Assembly: GCA_030634545.1 (NCBI GenBank)
Contig: DAOWAN010000004.1
Coordinates: 1 to 44,042 of the forward strand
Reading direction: 5' to 3'
DNA: 44,042 nucleotides
From: Candidatus Nanohalarchaeota archaeon
GTDB taxonomy: Archaea > EX4484-52 > B79-G9
Below the pieces are notes generated by a model. It made no database searches, was not told the origin of the DNA, and saw only the letters and a program-made list of their open reading frames with translations. Positions 29,664 to 39,381 of the stretch are shown here, in pieces (positions within the stretch are counted from its first letter, which is position 1; every line of letters begins with the position of its first letter). Both the position numbers and the translations under genes were made by a program.

Positions 29664-30800
29664 CTAGGTTACTATGTCGCGAAGTTTGTTTTGTTCCAGG
29701 GCGGTTTTTATCTCCAGAATTGTCAGGTCTATGGGGGATTCAATTTTTTGGCTATGGATGAGTGAGAGGCGGCGCATTTCAGGGGATGTCGGACCTACGC
29801 AGGGGCAGCCGGGGATGCGCGGTGATACGTCGAATACTACGAATTCGAGACCGTTTTTGCCTTCGGGTATTGCGCCCTGTAGTGAGAATAGACCGATTAT
29901 GCCGGGAGGGTATTCTTTTTTGCAGGTTTCGACGAATTTTTCTGCTGCATCATAGACTAGTATTTTTTTTGATTCGCGCATTGTCATTCCATGATGACCG
30001 ATTTCCTCGTTTTTTATTGGGATGTCTATTTTTAGCTGGTCTTTTGCGGGCAGGTTGAGGAGACCCATGAGGTTTGTCTGTATCCTGTCTTCGAAGCCGG
30101 CGAAGTCTATTGTGCCGAGTGTGTCTATTGAGTAGCTTTGGAAGTTGGCGTTGAAGCGGGGAGCTATTATGAATTCTTCAATTCTTGCGTGTTTCAGTTC
30201 GTTTTCGTCTATTATGTCTTGTTTTATTAGTTTGTCGCTCTGTATCTTGTAGTCTTCGTGGTCTTTTGCGTAGAAGAATGCGCGTTCAAGTGGGTTGTGT
30301 TTTTGCTGGATCTTGATTATTGCCAGATTGTCTATGTCTTCGGGTCTCTTGTAGTGTTTGGGGGTTCTTATGCCTGCTTTTTTCAGGAGGTCGTACTGGT
30401 TGTTTTGGGCTGTGCGCTCTTCTGCGCGCAGGATGAATCTGTTGCCGTACATTGGTACGCGGAATTTGTTTTCTATGTTTTCATAGCCTGTGTAGACTGA
30501 GAATGAGCGGTTGGGGATGAATATTGTGTTCATTGAGTTTAGTTTGTTTTGGGTTTCGGGGTTTATTATGTCTTTGAAGGAGTCAAGGATGATTGTGTGG
30601 TCGTATAGGGGCTTGCTGTATTTTGTGTAGAGTCTGTCGCGGTTTTTTTCGCATATGAGGACTGTCTTGAAGCCGAAGGATTTTGCGGAGATGCCGAGTT
30701 CTTCTGCGGAGTGGGAGCCGAAGATACCGATTGTTATGTCTTTTTTCTCTTTGGCGTTCCAGTTTTCTACAATCTGCTGGATTTCCTGTCTTTTTAGCAT
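29664..30800 (-). CDS. purP: PurP-family formate-dependent AICAR ligase
   Basis: TIGIFGSHSAEELG, EEFIIAPRFNANFQSYS, VFDVSPRIPGCPCVGPTSPE. Confidence 0.85.
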   Translation of the reverse strand: MLKRQEIQQIVENWNAKEKKDITIGIFGSHSAEELGISAKSFGFKTVLICEKNRDRLYTKYSKPLYDHTIILDSFKDIINPETQNKLNSMNTIFIPNRSFSVYTGYENIENKFRVPMYGNRFILRAEERTAQNNQYDLLKKAGIRTPKHYKRPEDIDNLAIIKIQQKHNPLERAFFYAKDHEDYKIQSDKLIKQDIIDENELKHARIEEFIIAPRFNANFQSYSIDTLGTIDFAGFEDRIQTNLMGLLNLPAKDQLKIDIPIKNEEIGHHGMTMRESKKILVYDAAEKFVETCKKEYPPGIIGLFSLQGAIPEGKNGLEFVVFDVSPRIPGCPCVGPTSPEMRRLSLIHSQKIESPIDLTILEIKTALEQNKLRDIVT

Positions 30801-30856
30801 AAGGTGTTTTTGGGGTTTTAGTTTTATATTTGTTGGGGGAGGGAATTTTGAACAGA

Positions 30857-31402
30857 TCATGTAGTTTTAAGTGAAGATATTTCTTTCAATCTTTCGGATA
30901 TTTTATCTATATCGCTTACTTCTGTGTATCTGAAATATTCTAAACCTAGTTCATCCAGAGGTTTTAGGAGAAAATCGCTGCATCCGATAGTCCATATGAG
31001 TAATTGTATTTCTTTATCAGCCAGTTCATGAGATATGTAGTCCAGAAACTCCGTATATGTTTCTATACCTTCTTCATCGGTGATGGTTTTACATCCATCT
31101 TGACCGCAGATGTCTTTAAGTGCTCCGTATTTCCATGCCAGATAATATGGTTCGAAAATAACGATATCCGGGATTTTCACATTCTCAGAGTCTTTATTAT
31201 AACCGAGAATATCCGCCAGACTATTAACTCCGCTCTTTTTTACTTCTATTGTATGCGCTTTTTTTAATATCTCTTCCTTAGTGTCTTCTGGACGGTATAT
31301 TGATTCTGAAAAGATTATGCCTTTATCTTCTAGTCCCGGATATGAGTCAAGATGAGATTTTTTGAATCCTTTGAGGTCTAATACGTTTACATGATATGCC
31401 AT
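30857..31402 (-). CDS. Hypothetical protein
   Basis: 182-aa ORF, ATG with upstream GGTGAAC; no motif recognised. Confidence 0.6.
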   Translation of the reverse strand: MAYHVNVLDLKGFKKSHLDSYPGLEDKGIIFSESIYRPEDTKEEILKKAHTIEVKKSGVNSLADILGYNKDSENVKIPDIVIFEPYYLAWKYGALKDICGQDGCKTITDEEGIETYTEFLDYISHELADKEIQLLIWTIGCSDFLLKPLDELGLEYFRYTEVSDIDKISERLKEISSLKTT

Positions 31403-31534
31403 GTTCACCACTATATGACCGTATCTTTATATTATTTATTATTGTGTAGGGGTTATTTGTGATGGTCGTGGGTTTTATTTGATTTTTCTGTTTCAATGTG
31501 ATGCGGTTTATTATTGAATAGGGGTCTGTGTTTT

Positions 31535-32617
31535 TTATACTATTTTGTTTAGAAACTCGTGGGCGTCGGTTGCGCGGATGCCTGCTTCCAGTGCGCTTTT
31601 GTTTTTGTAGTGGTCTATGTATGTCTTGTGGAAGTTTATTTCTTTGAATGTTACTCTTGCGTTTTTGTCTGCGTCTATGAGTGTATAGGGGTAGCCGGGA
31701 AATGTCATGTCTTTTGAGTTGTGGGCTAGTTGTTCGATTGTCTTTTGCGCGCTTTTGTTTTGTTTATCGTAGATTTCGAAGCGGAATGTGTAGTCTGAGT
31801 TTTTGTTTAAGTGTATGTAGTAGATGCATGCTTTGTGATCTGGCGGGGTGGATGTTGTCAGTGGGTGGTATAGCCATGTGTTGTTTTTGTTTTCTGTGTC
31901 TGCGGCTTCTGTGATTGCTGATGCGAGGGTTTTTGCGTTTGTTGCCAAGAGGGTTGAGGTTTTTGAGAGGGCGCAGTAGGTTATGTTTTTTGTTTCTGCG
32001 CAGGCGTATGCTTTGTCTGCATAGGTTGTTTCGTTTGTTATGGCTGTCTGTAGGGCGCCGTCGCGGAGAAGGATGTCGCCTTCTTCAAGCTCATTGTCTA
32101 TTATGTATCTTGAGATGTTCCATTCTGCGAATTTTCTTGATATCTCGCCTATTTTTGAGATAGGGGTGCGGAATATGCCGGTTGTGATGGTGGGGTCGTA
32201 TGAGTCGAAGATGAGGTCTTTTTCGTCGGGGAGGTATTTTTTGTGAGGCTCGTCTCATGGGATGAGTTTTGTTTTGTAGTAGATGTCTGTGTCTTTTTGG
32301 AAGGATTGTGCTAGGGCGTAGAAGTCTATTCTTTGCGGGATTGTTTTTGGGGTTTGTCTTATGTTGTTTTTGAAGATGTTGAAGTAGAGGCGTACAAGGT
32401 GGAGGGATGTGTCGGGGGATTTGATTATCTCTATGTTGCCGCCGTCTATTGCAGATATTTTTAGGTTGTGGTCGCGTGGGGTGAATTGCTGGATGTTTTT
32501 TTTTGTGATCTGGCAGGGGGTGTATCTTTTGTCTTTGAATGCAGGGTAGAGCTTTGCGTTTTTTTCCTGTCTGTTTTCTGTTATTGAGTTTATTAGTTCT
32601 TTTATGGCGTTTTGCAT
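31535..32617 (-). pseudogene. NurA-like nuclease interrupted by in-frame TGA at 32255-32257
   Basis: ORFs 32255..32617 and 31535..31948 share one frame and everything between is open: ..KTKLIP*DEPHKKYLPDEKDLIFDSYDPTITTGIFRTPISKIGEISRKFAEWNISRYIIDNELEEGDILLRDGALQ..; SAIDGGN and LRDGALQ motifs. Confidence 0.75.
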
Positions 32618-32715
32618 CTGGGTTATTGGGGTTTTAAGTTCTTAAATATTTAGTTTATGACCTATGAGTAACATTTATAAAATTCACCAGATATTTCTTT
32701 TTAGGTGGTGATGTT

Positions 32716-32835
32716 ATGGAAGAAGTTACTATTGGCAAGCTTAAGAGAATGAAGGGACAGATGGCTGAAAGGGGTAACTGGAAAGAGGTTGATAGAATCA
32801 ATAAGATGATACGCTTCCAGGAGGATAAGGTGTAA
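32716..32835 (+). CDS. Microprotein (39 aa), KEVDRINK family, copy 2
   Basis: MEEVTIGKLKRMKGQMAERGNWKEVDRINKMIRFQEDKV*; GGTGGTGATGTT RBS. Confidence 0.7.
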   Translation: MEEVTIGKLKRMKGQMAERGNWKEVDRINKMIRFQEDKV

Positions 32836-32836
32836 T

Positions 32837-34141
32837 CTATAGGTTGAGTTCTTTTTCGGTTTGTTTTAGTTGTTTTTCCGGGTTGTTTTTGTTTTCTGCT
32901 ACTATGCGTATTGCGTTTTCTGTGCCTGATGCACGGATGAGGATTGTTGAGTTGTTGTCTTTGTATTTTATGCCGTCTATTGTTGAGGTTATGGTGTAGT
33001 TGGCTTTTATGTGGTCTGTGATTTGGCGCATTTTTGATGCTGTGTTTTCGAGTGTGTATTTTTTTGTTGCTGTGCAGTATTTTGGGAGTGTGTTTAAGTA
33101 TTTTGGGATTTCTTTTGCGTATGCAGCAATTAGAGTTGCGAAGAGTGTGCCTGAGTTGTAGGGGATGAATTCGCGCAGGGCGTAGTGACCGTTTGGTTCG
33201 CCGGCTAGTGTTGCTTTTGAGTCCTCCATTGCTTTCAGGACGAAGGGGTCGCCTACTCTTGTGTAGATTATTTTTGATTGGGTTGTGTTTTCTAGGAGTT
33301 CGGATGTGTCTATTGATGCTATTATTGTGCCGCTTGATATTAGGTGTGCGAATATCGCGAAGAGGTGGTTTCCTGAGAGCCAATTTCCGTCTTTGTCGAA
33401 GACTGCGAGGCGGTCGCCGTCAAGGTCGTGAGCGATTGCGAGGTCGGCATGGTGTTTTTTTATCTCGTCTTTGAGGTACGCAATCTGTTTTTCTTCTGAG
33501 CAGTCGGAGTGTCTTCTGAAGCCGCCGTTAAGATCTGAGTTTATTTTTATTGTTTCTGCGCCGAGGTCTTTTAGGAGGGCTGGGGTTGTTATGGAGCATG
33601 CACCGTCGCCGGTGTCGATTATTATTTTTGCGTCTATTTTTTGGAAGTATTTTTTGAATATTGATTTTGCGTGGTTCAGGTATTTTGGGAGTATTGTTTT
33701 GTCGTGTGTCAGGTGACCACATGAGCTAATAGTATGGGTTTTTTTTAGGTATATGTCTTTTATTTTTGCGAGGTCTTCGTTTGTGAAGCTGTTGCCTTGT
33801 TTGTACATGAATTTGAAGCCGTTGTATTCGGTGCCCAGATGGGATGCGGTTACCATGATGCTGCATGATGAGTCTAGTATTTTTCCTGCGTATGCTATCA
33901 TGTCTGTAGGTCCGATACCTATGTCGGTTACGTCTGTACCTGTTGAAAGTATTCCCTGTATTAGTGCTGTTTTTATTTCTTTAGAGGAGGTGTTGTTGTC
34001 CTGACCTACTACTATTGGGCTGTCCATTGAGTTTAAAAGGGTGGCGATTGATGCGCCGATGTCTTTTGCGAATTGCTCGTTTATGTCTTTTGGGTATTTT
34101 CCTCTTATGTCGTAGGATTTGAAGGCTTCGGGGGTTTTCAT
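32837..34141 (-). CDS. Phosphomannomutase/phosphoglucomutase family
   Basis: FKSYDIRGKYP, TASHLGTEYNGFKF, AHDLDGDRLAVFD, RASGTENAIRI. Confidence 0.9.
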   Translation of the reverse strand: MKTPEAFKSYDIRGKYPKDINEQFAKDIGASIATLLNSMDSPIVVGQDNNTSSKEIKTALIQGILSTGTDVTDIGIGPTDMIAYAGKILDSSCSIMVTASHLGTEYNGFKFMYKQGNSFTNEDLAKIKDIYLKKTHTISSCGHLTHDKTILPKYLNHAKSIFKKYFQKIDAKIIIDTGDGACSITTPALLKDLGAETIKINSDLNGGFRRHSDCSEEKQIAYLKDEIKKHHADLAIAHDLDGDRLAVFDKDGNWLSGNHLFAIFAHLISSGTIIASIDTSELLENTTQSKIIYTRVGDPFVLKAMEDSKATLAGEPNGHYALREFIPYNSGTLFATLIAAYAKEIPKYLNTLPKYCTATKKYTLENTASKMRQITDHIKANYTITSTIDGIKYKDNNSTILIRASGTENAIRIVAENKNNPEKQLKQTEKELNL

Positions 34142-34319
34142 TGTGATCACTTTGTTTTTTTACTTATTGTTCTGTGTTTTTATTGATGCTAACTCTCACA
34201 TTTTAGGGTGTTTTTTTGAATTAAGTGTGTTTTGGAGTTTATATGAGACAGATTGATAAATGCCATTATTGTTACATACCCTGTGCTTTTTGTTAAACAA
34301 ATACGTTTATTCTTATAAA

Positions 34320-35045
34320 TTATATTTTCAAGATCAGATTATTTGTTCTCAACCATTCTTTTCTTTGTTCGTATTCAGGCAATATTCTTTTTACCTCATT
34401 CCAAAACAGATCAGAATGATTTTTTTGGACCATATGGCATAATTCATGAACAATAACATAATCAATTATTGAGGTATTTGCAAGAATAATTCTCCAGTTA
34501 TATCTGATTTGATTCTTCTTGGAACAACTACCCCATTTATCTTTTAATCCAGTTATGATTACCGTTTTTGGTTCCACATTAAAATATTTTAGGTATTTCT
34601 TAACTCTCTCATTAATTAATTTTTCAGCTCTATTTTTGTAGAATTCAATGAATAAAGGTCTGATTATTGAATTATATTGACTTTCATTAAATTTAGATGG
34701 AATAATTGCTTTGAATTGTGATTTATTAAATTCAATAGATGGAAGTTGTTTTTTAGATTTTGTTATTTTAAGAGCGTACCTCCTACCTCTTAATAAGAAT
34801 TTTTCACCACTCACGAACTCTTTTACTGAATCATATTTGAGAATTTCCGTCATTCTGTCAATGTTATTAATAATCCATTTATCTTTTCTATGTAACTGTT
34901 TAATAATATCTTCTTTTTTCATTACTTTGGGAGCTTTAACTGTGAATCCTTTATTAAAGTCTATGACTAATTCAATTGTTTTTTGTCTATTGGTGTTTAC
35001 AAGTTCGTATTCTACTTTAGTATTTCCTATTTGTAGATAATCCAT
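34320..35045 (-). CDS. YgjP/SprT-like zinc metallopeptidase (DUF45)
   Basis: RYNWRIILANTSIIDYVIVHELCHMVQKNHSDLFWNEVKRILPEY. Confidence 0.9.
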   Translation of the reverse strand: MDYLQIGNTKVEYELVNTNRQKTIELVIDFNKGFTVKAPKVMKKEDIIKQLHRKDKWIINNIDRMTEILKYDSVKEFVSGEKFLLRGRRYALKITKSKKQLPSIEFNKSQFKAIIPSKFNESQYNSIIRPLFIEFYKNRAEKLINERVKKYLKYFNVEPKTVIITGLKDKWGSCSKKNQIRYNWRIILANTSIIDYVIVHELCHMVQKNHSDLFWNEVKRILPEYEQRKEWLRTNNLILKI

Positions 35046-38000
35046 CACTTCACCCCGATGTTAAACATCAGGTTAAATATTGTTTTGGCAATATTTTCCG
35101 CTGATTTTACGTCCATATTTAGTTTAATCCATAATGGTTTTTTTATTGCTCCAAGCATTCGTTGTTGTTCCGTAGGTTTATTTCTCCAATCAATACCTTC
35201 AAACTCTTCTTTGAGATTAGTGAATAGTTCTTTCGATACTTGCTCTAAAAGTTTGATTTCTTCATTAGACAAAGAAATCTCTTTATCGCCTTTAGAGGTG
35301 TCGGACTGAATTTTTGAATTTCTTAAAATAGAATAAACTGCATATTCTTCAGTTGATAATTCATGCTTCTTTGCCACTTCAGTTGGGTCTAAATCATCCT
35401 TTAAATGATTTAATTTTTCAAGAAGTTCTTTGTCATTGGTAAGTTTTCCCTCGTGATCGATAATTATTTTCTCTAACTTTTCTCTTAATGAGGTATAGTA
35501 AATAGGATTTGTAGGCATAAGATTACATATTGTAGTTCTTACCTTGCTTTCAATAATGCTCGCTTTAGCTCTATCAGATTGATTCTTATTTAGAAGTTCT
35601 GTAAATTCAGAAGAATATATAGATATTTGTCCACTGATAACACTAATCCCTTTAGATTCTAAATATTCATTAATTAGTGCTTTTACCTTTTCACAGGCAT
35701 CCGTTACGTTTGGTTTGTCTGCTAAATCATATGTTTGTCTCATAATGTGGTAAAGTTTACCATAAAACAGAAGACTTTTCTTGAATTGGTTTGCTTCTTT
35801 ATTAGGCATCAGATTATTTACATAGATAATGAACTCTTTGTAAGCTTTTTCAAAACGTATTCTTGTGTCTTTAGCATTTAGAACATCAAGAATACATTTG
35901 TCGATATATTCCTCTTCGTTGTATGATATTTGAATTTTTTCAAAGAATCTTTTGAGTTTGTTTAGAGCTGCTTCTGCTTTAGATGCATCTGCTACTAATG
36001 GCTGCATATAATCACCTATGTCACCATCATTAAACACATTCAGGGCTTCCTTGAGTCTATTGCTAATACCACAATAATCTATAAGTAGACCGTAATGTTT
36101 GTTTTTAGTGTAAACTCTATTCACTCTTGCAACTGCCTGCATCAGGTTATGTTCTTTAAGTGGTTTATCAAGATACATAACTTGCTCGATTGGAGCATCA
36201 AATCCCGTTAGAAGCATATCACAAACGATAATAAAGGACAAGTCATCTTTTCCACAAAATGGTTTTCGAAATTTCTTAATAATTGCTTTTTGTTGAGCTT
36301 TTGTCTTAAAAGAGTTTTTAATAATTTCTCCATAGACGGGTTCCTTTTTTATATCATTCGCTAATTTATCTCTTAGTGGGTTTTTATGGTCATCTCCAGA
36401 GATGATTATTTCAGATTGTAAATTGGTTGTTTCATCTAAGAATTTCTTATATTTAATCGCAGAGATTTTAGAAGGTGTTACAATTTGCGCTTTAAATCCT
36501 TCTGGTTTTATTGCCCCTTCATAGTGTTTGACAATATCTTCACAAATCTCTTTAATTCTTTTGCTTGATTCGGATATTGCCAAATAATTTCCGTATTTCT
36601 TCTTGATTTCTTCCTTTTCTTCGTCAGCGTATTCTGCAAATTCTTCATCGAATCGTAAATCTAATTCACTGCTTTTGATATGAACTTTCTCTAAACGTGC
36701 CTGATATTTTATTTCAACTGTAGCGCCATCAGCAACTGCTTGTTTAGGCAGATATTTGTCAATATAGTTCCCAAAAACTTTCCTTGTAGACTTATCTTTC
36801 TTATCAATTGGGGTTCCAGTAAATGCAATAAAAATTGCATTAGGAATTGCAGTTCTTAAGTTCAGAGCCAATTCCCCGTAGTTTGTTCTATGCGCTTCAT
36901 CTGTGAATACAATTATGTTTTTGTTGTTTGACAATAGTGGATGGATTTCTCCCTTTTTTGTCTGGAACTTTTGAATAGTTGTAAATATTGTTTTTCCTCG
37001 TGGTTGTGAGAGTTCTTCTCTTAAAGTTGCTATTGAATCTATTCTTTGAGGGTTTGGAAAATTACAGTTTTTGAATGTTGTTGATATTTGGTCATCAAGG
37101 TCTACCCTGTCTGTCACTATCAATAAAGTTGGATTTTCCAAGATGTTATTGTGCCTTACGTTTATTGAGGTAAATGTCATTGCCAGTGATTTACCTGAAC
37201 CCTGTGTGTGCCATATGACGCCACCTTTGTGTTTTTTAAGGTTCTTGATTATTTTATCACTTGCAATATATTGATTATATTTTGCTAGTTTTTTTAGTAA
37301 CTTATTATCTTCTACTTCAAAAACAATATAGTTTCTGATTATGTTTAATATCGCTTTCTTTTCAAAAATAGATATCAATAGAATGTCTTGAGATGTGAGT
37401 TCATCTCTGTTTAATAATTCTTTAAGTTCGTCTCTAGTTTTTGGATAAGGAATTTTCCATTCCTGAAAGAATCTTGAAGGCGCATAAGTTGCGGTATATT
37501 TTGCCTGATATCTTGATGTTGCCACCAATAGCTGGTTTGGAATAAATAAGTTAGGATACTCTCTTTTGTAATGTGTCAATTGCTGAATTGCCTGATCAAT
37601 TGGCTCTTCAATCTGGGGCGCTTTACATTCAATGACTGCTATTGGGATTCCGTTGATGAAAATTATGATATCCGGGATGATAGCAGAGTTATTTCCTGAC
37701 TTAACATAGAATTGATTGACTGCGGTAAATTCATTGTTATTGGGTTTGTCCCAATCAATAACTTTGACTGTTTGGGATTTTTTCCCCTGACCCAAATCTT
37801 TCTTGATTGATAAGTGATTTATGAGTTTGTAGTATAATTTCTGATTAGCTTCAATATTAGAGGTTGATTGGATAAGGGTTATTTCCCTTACGATTTTGGT
37901 TATATCGGTTTCATCCATCCAAGGATTTAGTTTTTTTATTTGTTTTGTTAAAATGTCTTTAAGGAATACTTCGTTGCTTTCTTTCTGAATGGTTCTACCG

Positions 38001-38119
38001 TCAATATAAGTGTATTTCAACTTTTTTTGTAACAAATCAAGCGCAGGCTTCTCAACAAGTTCGTATTCCTTGATTTGGATGTCTTCAATGTCTTTTAATT
38101 CTTTGTTTGTGATTGTCAT
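35045..38119 (-). CDS. hsdR: Type I restriction enzyme R subunit
   Basis: PIAVIECKAP nuclease motif, HTQGSGKSLAM Walker A, VFTDEAHRT, FIAFTGTPI, QAVARVNR. Confidence 0.95.
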   Translation of the reverse strand: MTITNKELKDIEDIQIKEYELVEKPALDLLQKKLKYTYIDGRTIQKESNEVFLKDILTKQIKKLNPWMDETDITKIVREITLIQSTSNIEANQKLYYKLINHLSIKKDLGQGKKSQTVKVIDWDKPNNNEFTAVNQFYVKSGNNSAIIPDIIIFINGIPIAVIECKAPQIEEPIDQAIQQLTHYKREYPNLFIPNQLLVATSRYQAKYTATYAPSRFFQEWKIPYPKTRDELKELLNRDELTSQDILLISIFEKKAILNIIRNYIVFEVEDNKLLKKLAKYNQYIASDKIIKNLKKHKGGVIWHTQGSGKSLAMTFTSINVRHNNILENPTLLIVTDRVDLDDQISTTFKNCNFPNPQRIDSIATLREELSQPRGKTIFTTIQKFQTKKGEIHPLLSNNKNIIVFTDEAHRTNYGELALNLRTAIPNAIFIAFTGTPIDKKDKSTRKVFGNYIDKYLPKQAVADGATVEIKYQARLEKVHIKSSELDLRFDEEFAEYADEEKEEIKKKYGNYLAISESSKRIKEICEDIVKHYEGAIKPEGFKAQIVTPSKISAIKYKKFLDETTNLQSEIIISGDDHKNPLRDKLANDIKKEPVYGEIIKNSFKTKAQQKAIIKKFRKPFCGKDDLSFIIVCDMLLTGFDAPIEQVMYLDKPLKEHNLMQAVARVNRVYTKNKHYGLLIDYCGISNRLKEALNVFNDGDIGDYMQPLVADASKAEAALNKLKRFFEKIQISYNEEEYIDKCILDVLNAKDTRIRFEKAYKEFIIYVNNLMPNKEANQFKKSLLFYGKLYHIMRQTYDLADKPNVTDACEKVKALINEYLESKGISVISGQISIYSSEFTELLNKNQSDRAKASIIESKVRTTICNLMPTNPIYYTSLREKLEKIIIDHEGKLTNDKELLEKLNHLKDDLDPTEVAKKHELSTEEYAVYSILRNSKIQSDTSKGDKEISLSNEEIKLLEQVSKELFTNLKEEFEGIDWRNKPTEQQRMLGAIKKPLWIKLNMDVKSAENIAKTIFNLMFNIGVK

Positions 38120-39381
38120 CCTTCTGCACCTTCTTTGGCTTGTTTGATTAAAGCATTAATCTTCTTAGCCATTGTCAAATGTTTCTTGACATTTTGTTTT
38201 CGTTTAACATAATAATAGAATAATTTAATCTCTTCAACATCATAATTATAAAGAGTATTATTGTATATGTTAATTATCATTTGAGCAAAGGACTTCATAC
38301 CATTTCTATCATTTTGATTTATATCTGCAACACCTTCGTGAACAAAATCATTTCTTAATTGATAGAACCGATCTAATTTATACTTGGTTCTGTTTTTTAG
38401 TTCTATAACTCATGATTTTAGAATTTCTACTATTTCTTTATGTTTTTGCGATGGTTCTTTCAATATACCAATCTCGATTATTCTCCAAAAGCATAAGAAA
38501 GAATAATCAACATATTTTTCTATTGAACCTTTAAAGTATGAAGTGAATAATTTAAACATTATCTCTTGCTGTTTTGACTTAGTTGCTCTTTTAATAGTTG
38601 AGTTTATTGCTTTTATTTGGTCTTCTTTTAATTCTAATAGTTTTGTTTTTTCTTCTTTTTCTTGATAATAGAGATATGAAGCATATTTATTATTTTCAAA
38701 AACAAATATGTAATATTGGTTAAGTTTAGACAATGGTTTTGGAATACCTATTAACGTTCGTGGATTGCTCCAATATGTTTCATAGAATGAAATTACTCCA
38801 AGCACAAATTCAAAAACCTCTTCAGCCTTTTTAGTTGCATATATCCTATTTCTTCCTCTTAAGGACATTTTACAAAATATTGTTTTTGATACATTGAAAT
38901 TTTTATTAAGGGATATTTCTTGTTTTGCTCGGTCATTTTTTAGAATTTTTTCAATGATTTTTTTGTCTGTAACAAAATCAACTTCAATATCTCTGTGTTT
39001 GAACTTTGCAATTTTCTTTTCTGTTTTAATGTTTATAGGGAAATATAAATCATATGCTTTTATTTTTGTCTTTTTTTGAGTATTCAAATCTTCAATTAAC
39101 AATTCTTTAAATCGCTCATAAGTTTCATTCTTTTCTGTTTTCAACTTGCCATAAATGTTGTGGAATACTAACGGGAAAAAATCTTTATCCAGAGAATAAT
39201 AAAATCTTATTTCATTTTGTAACTTTTTAAAATCAAATTGTTTATCATTATCAAGTTCTGTAAGTATAATATTCTCTTCAGCAGACAAAAGCCCATCTTT
39301 CATACCTTCTATTCTTACACCGCCTTTTGTGGCAATTATTTGAGAACAGATTTCTTTGATAGCACCATCCGCAGAAGACAT
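38116..39381 (-). pseudogene. HEPN (Apea-like) protein interrupted by in-frame TGA at 38410-38412
   Basis: ORFs 38410..39381 and 38116..38298 share a frame; the join reads ..KEIVEILKS*VIELKNRTKYKLDRFYQLRNDFVHEGVADINQ..MKSFAQ.. with HEPN RNDFVH motif. Confidence 0.75.

Noticed and set aside
32655-33383. Minus-strand ORF 242 aa, very K/R/H/N-rich
   Set aside because: Alternate frame of the PGM gene, whose motifs are clear; composition is an artefact of A/C-rich coding sequence.
33790-33830. PGM active-site variant TASHLGTEYNG instead of TASHNPxxYNG
   Set aside because: Catalytic Ser/His and YNG are kept; variation at these positions alone is weak evidence for altered function.
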